DNA of 64,000 nucleotides from Solanum dulcamara (lineage: Eukaryota > Streptophyta > Magnoliopsida > Solanales > Solanaceae): the NCBI RefSeq assembly GCF_947179165.1, contig NC_077240.1, positions 29,684,001-29,748,000 of the forward strand, given 5' to 3'. The notes under the pieces were generated by a model that was given only the letters and a program-made list of their open reading frames with translations, did no database searches and had not been told where the DNA came from. The translations under genes and the position numbers were made by a program. Below are positions 35,118 to 46,740 of the stretch, piece by piece (position 1 is the stretch's first letter; each line of letters starts with the position of its first letter).

Positions 35118-38020
35118 TGTTACACCCCACACTTTTAAACTCGGAATGTCTCATAAGTTCCTTAGACATTATCATGTGAGGAGGATACGCTATGACACTA
35201 TCAAACGACTCTAAGGAAGGGAGAATGTGATACCCCATAGTAGAGAAGGTTGGAAATGGAGTCATAAGAATCCGGAAGGAATTGAAGGCCAAGTGATGAC
35301 TCGTAGGACTCGACTTACCTATGTAAGCTACTAGCTTAGAAGTCTTACATACTTGAGCTACTTGAGGACATACCAAGTTTACATAGCATGGATTACATAG
35401 GCTCTTAAAATAGGATGAGATTACGAACCCACGAGAAAGGGGAAAAGACGACACGTGGCAGCCTATGGAGGAGTGACACATGGCAGCACCTCAAGCAAGC
35501 AGGTGACCCACCTGCTTGGGGTAAAGTAGGTGACCCACCTGCTTGGGGGAAGGTGGACCCCACGCCACGTGGCAGCCCCTTATTGGCAGCATGTATGTGT
35601 TGGCCCAATGGGGGCCGAACACGTATCACCCTTAGGGGATGACACGTGTCACCCCCTAAGGCAATATATATCTACATGTTAAATGACTCATAGGTCATTT
35701 ATTGGTTCAAAACTTCAGCAATAACTAAGAACAAAAATGTAGAGAAGAAAAGAGAGGCAGCCACGGCTTGAAGAAAACTAAGGTAAGTATCCAATTTTTC
35801 TCCATGAATTAATTATCTAAGGTGTTCCTTAGACATGTGGAGGTGTATATATGTGTATTAGGATGAATAATGAGTCTTTAATTCAGCCTTACACTTGGAA
35901 ACTTGAGAGAAAGTTGAAAGAACAAAGAGAGAAAACGTTAAGAGCTAGTTAACAAACCCGTTTTTGAAAGGGACTGTTGTTAGTAATATTAGTATAACTT
36001 CTTGTGTATAGCTTCGTTTCTAGTGATTAAATATGTTTTGTAAAGATATTTCATAGTTCTATAACTTTCATTTAGCCTTTAAAATCCAGCTTTGCTTTTA
36101 TCTGCTCGAAAAAGGATGATGACGTATAGAGGAAGTACTGCCCAGATTTTGGTTTTGGACATCTTACACGGACTGCTGTTGGTATTTTGGGCATATCGTT
36201 TTGTACATAATTGATGTAGGGGTGATTCAAAATTGTATGCGACTCTAAGACACATGTCTATAACTTTTATGGAGGACATAAAGCCTGTTTTCCTCAATTA
36301 CCCCTTCGAAACAAAGCGACAATGCAAGACAGTAAGCTGTCCAAAATTAACGTTTTGATAGTTTTGAGTGAGTTGTTTGGGGTTTGTATTATGTAATGTT
36401 GGTGTGAATTGCTTGTATATATATTACAGGTTGTTGTTGTTGGTTGGATGTGGTTATTAGGGATGTGATTAGAAATTCGTATAGGGTATATTATAGGAGA
36501 GGTGCTGCCCGATTTCCATTAACTCTTTAACTAGTTAAGGAACTAGTCGAGAAGACGAGCGAGGAAATAAGTTCTATGAATACTCGTGTATAATTTAAGG
36601 TGCTGATCAGTCAAGGGTTGTTGATATTCGTATTTCTTTCGTATTGAATAGGTTCAAAGGACGACGAGGCGAACGGGATAAAAAGTAACTCATAAGAGGT
36701 ATGTGAAGCTCTCTCTTGGCATGTTTTTGACATAGGTATATAAAACCTATCTTTTCTCTTTCTTTTTGGCATGTCTTAGATGTAGGATATGGATGATGAA
36801 AGCTTCGGGGAAACTTCACTCTTAGGTACTGAATATGACTTCAGGACTCTTGATCACTTCTGGATGTTAAGACTTTTAAAGTAGTTAAAGTGCTACTCCT
36901 CGAGTCTTCTATATGACTATATAACGATTGATTCGACTAAGCTCTTTTTTGTAAAAAAGGAAAGGCTCTGAGATAACCAACGCTCGGACTGCTATAAGAT
37001 ATTTCATACTGGTATATGTCTAAGATTTCCAAAACTCCCTTGTACATAGTCCTTAGTGACGTTTAGAGGGTATACGTCAGATACTTTCTGCCCTAATCTC
37101 CAAGGATGATTCACCTGATGACTTCATTGAGTCTCCGTTAATGATTTAAACTTTGTTTTGTTTCTCACTACTCTACTCTGCATACTGTAACACTTCTTTC
37201 GTCGACCTCGAGGCCGGGAATAGTAATCGTGCATAATCCACTATATTGTTCATCGCGCCCTCACTAGAGGGCCGGGTACGTATGTATATATATGATGATA
37301 TGATGATGTATTGTAATAAGGAGGTGATGCTACTACAGATATGATTCACCGGATCCCTGATAGGGCCGGCTATATTGAAAATTTGAGCATGCATGATTTT
37401 ACTTTTCCAGGTACAAGTTTCTGATTTGATATTTTATCCCCTACTTCTCTATTTCAGATTTGCCTCTATTTGTATTGTGTTATGTTTTATACACTCAGTA
37501 CATATGTCGTACTGACCCCCTTTTCTCGAGGGGGCTGCGATTTATGCCCACATGTACATGTACAGGTTTTGGGAGTCCGTCATCTTAGGATCCCGCTCAG
37601 CTCAGCTGGAAGAGGCTCCATTGTATCGGAGCCTAGTTTTTGGCATTAGCCATTGATGTATAGTATTGTTTTGTTATTCAAGAGTACGGCGGGGGCCCTA
37701 TCCCGCCATATGTTGTCATTGATATTGTTAGAGGTCTGCAGACATGTATATGTGGGTTGTGTATATCAGTTTAATTCAGCTGGGTCTACATGATGTATGG
37801 TATATGTTATTATGTTATGGCAGCCTTGTTGACTTGCATGCCCTTTCATGTTATGACACAAACGAAAAGGGCTACATGTTTATGAAAATGTTATTGCCTA
37901 ATGGGGCTCTGTTACATGATATTATTTTATTTACAGTTCAATTTGACCACAGCTGATAGTTAGGTATACAGGGTATCCAGGTCGGACCCCAGTCGCGGCC
38001 TACAGGGTTGGGTCGTGACA
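35118..38020 (+). mobile_element. Solo LTR (LTR E) inserted in LTR D
   Basis: Starts TGTTACACCCCACAC and ends GGGTTGGGTCGTGACA, with a perfect 5-bp duplication CTAAT at 35113-35117 and 38021-38025. It is 2903 bp, related to LTR C, and noncoding. Frames inside it (35113-35642 and others) are not genes. Confidence 0.88.
37516..37534 (+). other. Hairpin in the probable R region of LTR E
   Basis: CCCCC, a 9-nt loop (TTTTCTCGA), then GGGGG, directly after CGTACTGA. It sits at the same place as the LTR C hairpin. The fourth stem pair is C-G here and T-A there. Confidence 0.55.
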
Positions 38021-38204
38021 CTAATTAAGTTAAAATAAATTAAAATTAATATCTAAGCAAACATAAATAACATAAGTAAATAAATTATTACAACTCGAAT
38101 CAATATAAATAAAAAAAATAAATAACACATTAAAATATGACCCGACACTTAGTTTATGTACGCCCGAACTAAACTGTTGGGCCATCTGAGTTTTGGGCTT
38201 TAAG

Positions 38205-38470
38205 CATAATTCCACTGTATATTGCAGTTGTATATACACTATATATCGGACTGTATATATATTGTATATAGTATATACAATATTATTTTTGTATATTGAA
38301 CTGTATATATACAATATACCACATGTTTGTTCCATGTATATGTTGTATATCACTGTATATCAATATATACAATATTATTTTCTTATATATTAGAATGTAT
38401 AGATACTGTATATCAGTGTATACGACACTGTTTTCCACCTCTATTCCATGTATACAACCCAATATCAATA
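38205..38470. repeat. Degenerate TGTATAT-rich tract in LTR D
   Basis: Words such as CTGTATATATTGTATATAG recur irregularly, many of them locally self-complementary. The tract opens several overlapping spurious reading frames on both strands. Confidence 0.75.
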
Positions 38471-41400
38471 TTCAAACCATGTATATTAGCTTCCTTTCCA
38501 TGTATCAACTTTTTAGCAATTCGAGCAAGATGATGGGAGACACAAAACTCAATGATATGCAATGATGGAGTCCAAAGATGGACTATTTCCGAGCAGCGAG
38601 ACTGAAGACGAAGAGCGGAAGACAACTTCACCACCACCCAAAAGCTTGATGGAACTCCAATCCACAAAAGAAAAATTAAAAATTTAGACTCGAACCTTCG
38701 TGGATTCGATGTTATAAAAACATTGTTCTTAGCCTAAATTTCGACTTTAATCTTCTATTTTTCTTGAAGAAAAATATAGATTGAAAGCTAAAAATTTTCG
38801 ACTCTTTTAAGCTGGGACAAGAGTTCAAAATCCTAGCCAAATTAAGAAAATTTCTAAATTTGGGGTGACTAAAAAACCTCCACTTCTTCTTAATAAGAAT
38901 ATGAGTCTTTATATATGCTCCAAAAAACTCAAATTCTTTATCAATTTTTGATGTGGGAGAATATTGTTTCTTAGAAAAAACAAAAAAATTCAAAAATGCA
39001 AATTATAAATAAACTAACCTAACTAACATTGTATTTAGTAAAAAATAAAATCTTTTGAGATGGTTTTCGAATAACCACATAAATAGTAATCAAATATATA
39101 GTTATATAGAAATATGTATATTATACTAAAATTTATAAAAAGATAAAAATAGTTAAAAATAACATGAAAATATCTTTATTTTTATTAAAGTTAATTATTT
39201 TAAAATGTTCGAAATTGAAAAAAACTCGATAGCTAATTTGCGTTGTGGATGATCAAAATTGGATGTCAACAGTACCTCCAGTGTTAGTGACCACGCTAGA
39301 GTGATTGAGAGCATTTGACATGCTAGACAGGGAGGGGCCAAGAGGTTCCGTCGGTAGGGTTAGTTTAGTAGTCACTACTCGAAAGGCAAAGAGTATTCAA
39401 GTTCAGGTACCCATGGCTATTAGGGCAAACCAATCCAGACAGCTATTTAGGGATCAGATGGTACGTGTGGATCTAGGTTGGGTCAGATGGGTTATAGTGG
39501 TTCTTCAGGCTCTGGAGGCCGTAATGACACTTCTGATTACCCAGACATGCTCCTTCTACTAGGCGGCCCGGGACACCGGCTGTTCATTCTACTCCTGCTC
39601 CAACCGTCTGAGGTACTACACAGGGCACTAGAGGTGGCACCATGGGTGCCAATGGTGGATCTAGGGGTGGTGCTTGTGGTGGTTCACAGACCGGAGGGGA
39701 CCGTCAGCTATGCTATGCTATACAAGGTAGATCTGAGACGGAGGCCTCTAATGCAGTTATTACAAGTATTGTTTCAGTTTGTCACCATCTTGCTCCGCTA
39801 TTATTTGATCCAAGGTCTACCTTTCTTATGTGTCGATATATTTTGATGTGGGTAGCAGTTATATGCGTGAGCCTCTTATTGTGCCTATTACTGTTTCTAT
39901 CCGGTAGGTGAGTCCTTAGTAGTGGATCGGGTATATCAAGTGTGTTTGGTGATATTTTTGGGTAGAAAGACCCGTGCAGACTTGATTTTATTAGACATGC
40001 TTGATTTTGATATGATATTGGGTAAGGACTATTTATTTCCTTATCACGTTATATTAGATTGTTATGCAAAGACTGTGACCTCAGCTTATCTCAGTATGTC
40101 TAGCTTGGTCTAGAAGGGTAATCCAAGTTCGTATCCGAAGGGGGTAATATCTTATATTCGTGATCGCCGTTTAATGGATAAGGGTTGTTTGTCTTAATTG
40201 GCTCATGTACGTGATCTCACCATAGAGTCACCTCCTTGGACACTACGAGGGTGGTGAGAGAGTTTATGGATGTATTTCCCACAGACTTACCGAGTGTTTT
40301 TCCTGACCGTGACATCAATTTTGTGATTGATTTGGAGCCTGGCACCAGGCCCATCTCTATTTTTCCTTATCAAATGGCTCCGACGGAGTTGAAAGAGTGA
40401 AAAGAACAATTAGAATATTTGTTGAAGAAGAGATTTATTTGGCCTAGTGTATTGCCGTAGGATGCACCGATCTTATTTGTGAAGAAGAAGGATGGTACTA
40501 TGAGGATGTGTATTGACTATCCACAGTTGAACAAAGTCACCACCAAGAAAAAGTATCATCTTCCTTGCATCAATTATTTATTTGACCAACTTTAAGGTGT
40601 ATCAGTGTTTTCCAAAATTGATTTAAGGCCAGGCTATCATCAATTGAAATTTGGGAGTCTGATATCCCGAAGACTGCCTTCAAGACCCGTTATGGTCTAT
40701 GAGTTTGTAGTTATGTCCTTCGTATCGATTAATGCCCCGGCTGCTTTAATGAAGTTGATGAATTGGGTATTTCGATACTATTTGGACTTATTTATGATCA
40801 TGTTTATTGATGATATCTAGGTTTATTCCAAGAATGAGGTAGACCATGTTAGACACTTGGGGACAGTCCTTTAAAGATTGAGAAGGAGAAGTTGTATGCA
40901 AAATTCTTCAAATGTGAGTTTTGGATTGAGTCCGTGGCGTTCTTGGGTCATGTGGTGATCAAGGATGGTATTATGGTCGATCCGGCAAAGATTACAGCGG
41001 TTCTGATTAGGTTAGGCTTACTTCATCTATCAAGATTCGGAGTTTTATTAGATTGACAGGCTATTATCGTCAGTTTGTTCAGGGCTTCTCTTCTATTGCA
41101 GCCCCATTGACTAGGCTAACTCAAAAGATCGTGGTATTTCAGTGGACCAATGAGTGTGAAACGAGCTTTCAAAAGCTCAAGCAGTTATTGACTTTGGCAT
41201 CTATTCTAGCCTTAACGGAGGATAGTGTGGCCTTTATTTTATTTTGTGATGCTTCGGGAGTGGCTTGGGTGGTGTTTTGATGCAAAAGGGTAGAGTTATA
41301 GCTTATTCTTCTCAAAAATTGAAGGTACACAAAAAGAATTATCTTACCCATGACCTAGAGTTGGTGGCAGTGGTGTTTGTTTTGAAGTTTTGGAGGCACT

Positions 41401-42034
41401 ATCTCTTGCATTGTAAGGTCTTTACTGACCATCGTAGCCTTAAGTATATCTTTTCCCAGCGTAGGTGGTTGGAGTTATTGAAAGACTATGACATCACTTT
41501 TCTTTATCATCTAGGCAAAGCTAATGTGGTAGCAGATGCCTTAAGTCGTAAAACACATAGTGTCACGCTCCGGGAGGGTACGCTAGACGTAACTGGCACT
41601 CAGAGACCATTTCTGGCTCCCAAGCGAACCACATAGCCTGATCACACATCCGTTCCTTCATTTATTCAGCGGAAAGTTTAAAAATAAAGAATAATTTAGC
41701 GGGCAACTCAAATCACCCATCCAACTCAAAGAATAAAGGTCGTGGGCCAACAAATCAACTAAAATATTTGTCATTAAAAATAGTTTGACCAGAATAACTC
41801 AAGGAAAGAAATACTCAGTCGACCCATCACTATCTAGTCTATGAAGCCTCTATCACTACTATCTAATTGGTGCCAATGACAAGTTCATGGCTACCTCAAA
41901 TAAAAATGGAAAGGGCTAACTCGATGCAAGATTACATAAGCGGTGTCCTCTGAAAGTAGGGGAGGGCTCACCAATACGCTGAGTGTGAATAGATCCCCAA
42001 AGATGCTCCTATTGACGATCTCTTAAACTTGTCT

Positions 42035-42055
42035 CTGCATCATGAAACGATGCAG
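42035..42055 (-). other. Hairpin in the probable R region of LTR F
   Basis: A perfect 7-bp inverted repeat, CTGCATC and GATGCAG, with a 7-nt loop. On the LTR's own strand it follows TACATACTCGTACATTCC, the counterpart of the TATA-like word before the hairpins of LTRs C and E. Confidence 0.5.
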
Positions 42056-44456
42056 GTCCGAATGGACATCAATACATGGAATGTACGAGTATGTAATATG
42101 ACAGAATGAAACATACCTCAAGGAAGAATAACATCGATCCAAATATCTCACATCAGAAAGATAAGAGAGACTCAAATAAGGCGTCATAAGTCTAAAGTAA
42201 GAATACATTTTTAGAAAAAGACCAATCATATACCATACAATCCAATCCAATCATGTACAATACAGTGCAATTAAATCATTCAATCCCATTTCAATCATAT
42301 ACTGTTAACTCGAAGTCAATCACATATCATCTAATCCAATCAACTCATATATCCATCCAAATCATGTACAATCCAATCACAACTCGTCTAACCCAATCCG
42401 ATCATATACCCTCAACTCAACAATCAACTCAAAGGACTCAACTCAATAAATATGTAACAACTCACTCAAGTGTCCTAAGTCTAACAAGAAATAATTTAGA
42501 CAGGACTAACTCATAAGCATATAGCAACTCACTCAAATGCCCTAAGTCTAACAAGAAATAGTTTAGACGGGACTAACTCATAAGACACTCAACTCAACTG
42601 ACTCGGAACACTATCAAGACCTAAATGGGAGTTTCTCTTATCCGACAACCATCACCTATGAGTTGGTGATAGTACAACAATCAGACATTGTTGCCACGTC
42701 CGTCCATACCTTGACAGGGCATGAACGCCTCCCTAATCATGGATACCATCGATTAGTCAAGTCCTATCATTTCAGGACAATAAAATGGGAAACATCCGAC
42801 TTTAACGGTTCGATCCCATGGGAAGCATCTGACTTTAACGGTTCCATCCCTATCTACGTTGGCGGCGTAGTTTCTAGGATTCGAGTATGGACTATACTCT
42901 TACCCGCTTCGGTGCTCGATACTCCTCCTATGACTCCATGCTCATAAGACTCCCTCCAATCATCTCAAACAAGCCCTCACGGCTAGTTTCATGTGGAACA
43001 TTACCACCTCATCAACTTTGTTCTCATTTCAACTCAATTAAGTCATAATGGCAAGTCTCATTTAGGACCTTGTCCACTCGTCAATTCCATCCTCAAATCA
43101 ACTCAATCAAGCCTCATTTAGATAAGCATTTATGACATCTCCTCAAGACTCATCACAACTCTATGGCTTTTAGCCCAACAACTCAAGTGGAGTAACACAT
43201 TCAAGAAAATTGACTTATGCAACATAATCACATAGTTAAAGAGACCAATAAGACATATTAACAAGTAAAAATGCTCAACTCATTTATAATCAAAATACTC
43301 ATGTTCAAAATAATTAAAAGACTCCTCAAACTCAACTCATGCTTAAACTCTTTTTAAATCATAGATGAAAATAATCATTTCTTAAACTCAAAAATAGTGT
43401 ATAAATAGTTTATGCAAAAATGCTCACAAATCATTTATTTAAAACTCCTTCTCAAAAGATCCTTTATTTTCAAAATACTCATAAGACTCCAATCAACTCA
43501 GATTATGCAAATCACATATCACATAATCACATTAGACTCCAATCCACTCCATCACATAATATTCTCATCAATACACCTCTTCACCAATCATTCTACACAT
43601 ATTAAATAAGCACCATTCACGTCATCACTCACATCGTCATCAAAACATCATCATCATATATTATCATTTACATCATCATCAAACATTATCATCACATCAT
43701 TGTCAAGTATCATCATCACATCAATCATCAAACATCTACTCTAAAATCCTTATTTTTGTCCTATGTTCATTTTATAGGAGCAAAGGGACATTCTTAACTA
43801 ACCAATTCATTCTTTTCATTCCAATCAATACATATATACACACAACTATCCATCTCAACCTTAAGACATTTTATGACCAAAGAAACCTCATCTTGGGTTC
43901 ATGTGAATGAAACATGAATCCATACTCTTAACAAAACTCAACTCAAGAATATTATCAACATCTATAAATCTATATACAAGGATACATTTGTAGTTAATAA
44001 TATGAAAAATAACTATTTCGTAACTCAAGTCATTAAAATCACCAATCAACCATTTGTATCTAAAAACATTCCATAGTTTAGGGAAAACTTTCAAAAAAAC
44101 CTTTCTAGAAGGTGCGACTCTTTCACAACTCCTAACCAACACATCTATGGGCATATGGAAGAACTCAATCCATATTTTAGGTTAGCCTTACATACCTTTT
44201 TTGAAGACTTTGAAGAAAACCTTGATGTTGGGTCTTCAATGGGGAACTCAAATCTTGAAGCTCTTGGAACTCTCTTTGTTGGAAATGGAGAAGAAGAAGG
44301 AGAGAGAGAGAGAGAGGAACTCATAGGGCTTTATAGAGAGAGAGTGAGGGATTGAAAAATGATCCCAAAATGTGCTAAGGTTGATACATATATAATTTGA
44401 GGGAATTCCCAAATTACCCCTTCTCAAAAGTTCTGAAAAATAGGCAAAAATGCTCC

Positions 44457-44730
44457 TGGCGCGATAGTGGCGCGTCGCGCCATTGCAGTGCCAGGCTGAT
44501 TACGCCTAAAACCTGCACATCTCATAGTGGCGCGCCGCGCCAAGGATCAAACTACTGAGGCACATTTTTGGCACGATAGTGGCGCATCGCGCCCTTAGAA
44601 CGCCAAGGCCAATATTTCCTGGGTTTTGGAAATTGGCTTGAAAAAACCTGCACACTTTTTAGTGGCGCATCGTGCCAAGGACCAAACTACTGAGGTACAT
44701 TCTTGGCGCGATAGTGGCGCGTCGCGCCCT
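44457..44730. repeat. Repeated GGCGCGATAGTGGCGCGTCG words in LTR F
   Basis: Five related copies of GCGCGATAGTGGCGCGTCGC or its shorter form (AGTGGCGCGCCGCGCC) lie about 60-70 bp apart, at about 44458, 44525, 44572, 44660 and 44704. They are strongly self-complementary and CpG-rich. Confidence 0.82.
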
Positions 44731-46740
44731 TACAGCGCCAAGGCCATTTCCCCAACAGTTGCAACCCAGGCCCAAAAATGAAATTCCTGCCGTGCTAGTT
44801 CGTCTTAGAATCGTCATATCTTTTGACTCCAAACTCCAAAATATACATTCTTTGTGGCGTTGGAAAGAAGACTCGATGAACTTTAATTCAATAGGTTGTG
44901 GGCCACCCAGATCATCATATTTCGAAAGATAGGATCGTTAGAAGTCAACCCCTCATGCGAACTCCTCCTCAAACTTAGCCACGACGAATCTTTTGGATTT
45001 ATTTGGTCCTAGGGGTCCTTCATGACCCTACATCACCTCTAACGCCGCTAAATTTCTCAACGACTAGTCTTACTCATGCAAATGCTCCACAATACTCGAG
45101 TTCGATCCTACTCGAATACAAGAAAGGTCCGAATCTTAGGGAATATTTTTGAGGGGTGTTACACATAGTATGGATAGTTTAGCCTTTCTTAAGGCGGATG
45201 AGAGACCTTTGGCTTTGGAGGTTCAGTCATTGGCTAGGCAGTGGGTACGACTTGATATTTCTACACATCCTAGCATTTTGGCCTTTATGGAGGCTAGGTG
45301 TACCTTGATGGACCAGTTTGAGGATGACAGGTTGAGAAGCATTCGAGAAAAAGTATTGGGTATGAAGCAAAATCTTCTTCTCTTGATCCGGAGGGAGTTT
45401 TGAGGATTAATGATCGTATTTATGTGCCTAATGTTGATGATTGGGTATGTATGATATTGGAGGAGGCTCATTGTTCTAAGTATTCAATTCACCCTAGAGT
45501 AGCAAAGATGTTTCATGACTTGAAACAACACTATTTGTGTGTGGCATGAAGGGGGGCATTGTTGATTTTGTGGCTAAGTGTCTGAATTGCCAACAGGTGA
45601 AGTATGAGCATCATAAACCGGGTGGTTCTATGCAAAGGATGCCCATTCTCGAGTGGAAGTGGGAGCGTATTACTATGAACTTCATGTCTAGATTACCTTT
45701 GGCATTGGGTAAGTATGACTCTATTTGGGTAATTGTGGACCAATTGACCAAATTGGCCCATTTCCTTCAGGTGAAGACTAGCTACAATACAAACCAGTTA
45801 GCTAGGACCTACCTTCGGAGATTGTTAGGTTGCATGGGGTGCCTATCTCTATTGTGTCTGATCGGGGTTTAGCGTTCACCTCTTATATTTGGGAGGCATT
45901 GCAGCGTAGTTTGGGCACGCGACTAAAAATGAGTTTAGCATTTTATCCCTAGATCGATGGCCAATCCGAGTGGACTATTTAGGTGTTAGAGAATATGCCT
46001 AGGGCTTGTGTGATTGATTTTGGTGCCTGATGGGACCAATACTTGCCCTTAGCAAAGTTAATTCAGATGGCACCATTTGAGACATTGTATGGTAGTAGGT
46101 GTCAGCCACTCATTGGGTGGTTTGATTTAGTTACAGTTGATGCATTGGATACTGACTTACTCAGAGATGTTATGAAGTGGGTACATTTGATTTAGGATCG
46201 ACTATTGACAGCCTAGAGTCGTTAGAAGAGCTATGCTGACAGGAGGACTCGACCCTTAGAGTTCATGGAGGGTGATTATATGTGGCTTAAAATATTGCCC
46301 ATATAGGGTGTGCTGAGATTTGAGAAGAAGGGCAAGCTTAGCCCGAGGTTTATTGACCCATTTGAGATTTTGAGGAGAGTGGGTGGGGTGGCTTATGAGT
46401 TAGACTTACCCCCTAGATTGTCAACTTTTCATCTGGTGTTTCATGTCTCCATGCTTTGTAAATACATATCGGATGAGTCCCATATGATCTCTTATGATGC
46501 GGTAGAGTTGGGTCCGGATTTGACTTATGAGGACGAGCCGGTAGCTCTCCTAGACAGACAGATTCGTAGGCTCAGGACCAAGGAGATCCCTTAGGTCAAG
46601 TTGTAGTGGAGGCATCGGCCAGTTGAAAAGGCGACGTGGGAGTTGGAGTCTAAATACCGATCCGGTACCCTCAGCTTTTTGAGATTCCAGGTACCTTTCT
46701 TTATCTTATGTTCGAGGACAAACATCCTTTTTAGTGGTGA

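Larger units (their letters stand above)
34660..39271 (-). mobile_element. Solo LTR (LTR D) inserted in gag, itself containing LTR E
   Basis: Starts TGTTATGTTGG and ends GGATGTCAACA. The complement of the right end, TGTTGACATCCAATTTTG, looks like a gypsy LTR 5' end, so the orientation is minus. Flanks GTACA (34655-34659) and GTACC (39272-39276) match 4 of 5, and removing the insert restores the gag frame. Without LTR E it is about 1.7 kb. No coding region or PBS is seen, so it is probably a solo LTR. Confidence 0.75.
41561..45163 (-). mobile_element. Solo LTR (LTR F) inserted at the end of RNase H
   Basis: Starts TGTCACGCTCCGGGAGGG and ends GGGGTGTTACA; read on the minus strand it begins TGTAACACCCCTCAAAAAT. 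The 5-bp duplication CATAG is perfect (41556-41560 and 45164-45168), and removing the insert joins the RNase H frame across it. It is 3603 bp and noncoding. Simple ATC/ATCA repeats lie near 43610-43740 and a short GA run near 44304-44322. Confidence 0.88.
33717..46660 (+). pseudogene. Decayed gag-pol of the outer gypsy element
   Basis: Broken polyprotein remnants lie in order. gag is at about 33717-34654 and 39277-39560, including FLERFVPYSLRDKHRDKF and LSVAEYEARFHELSRYS. The protease region is at 39740-40110, where the catalytic DPGST reads DPRST, with DFDMILGKDYLF downstream. RT follows at 40255-40860 ([28 protein letters not shown], and FIDDI at the catalytic site). RNase H is at 41053-41555 and 45164-45240 ([22 protein letters not shown]). 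Integrase is at 45420-46300 (CLNCQQVK zinc ligands, VDQLTKLAHF, SDRG). A chromodomain-like end follows at 46310-46660. Stops and frame changes occur throughout. Confidence 0.88.

Noticed and set aside
38030..38667. Several overlapping frames on both strands
   Set aside because: They arise from TGTATAT-rich low-complexity sequence in LTR D.
44155..44355. 66-codon frame rich in Glu
   Set aside because: Lies within solo LTR F and is driven by a GA/GAA simple repeat.
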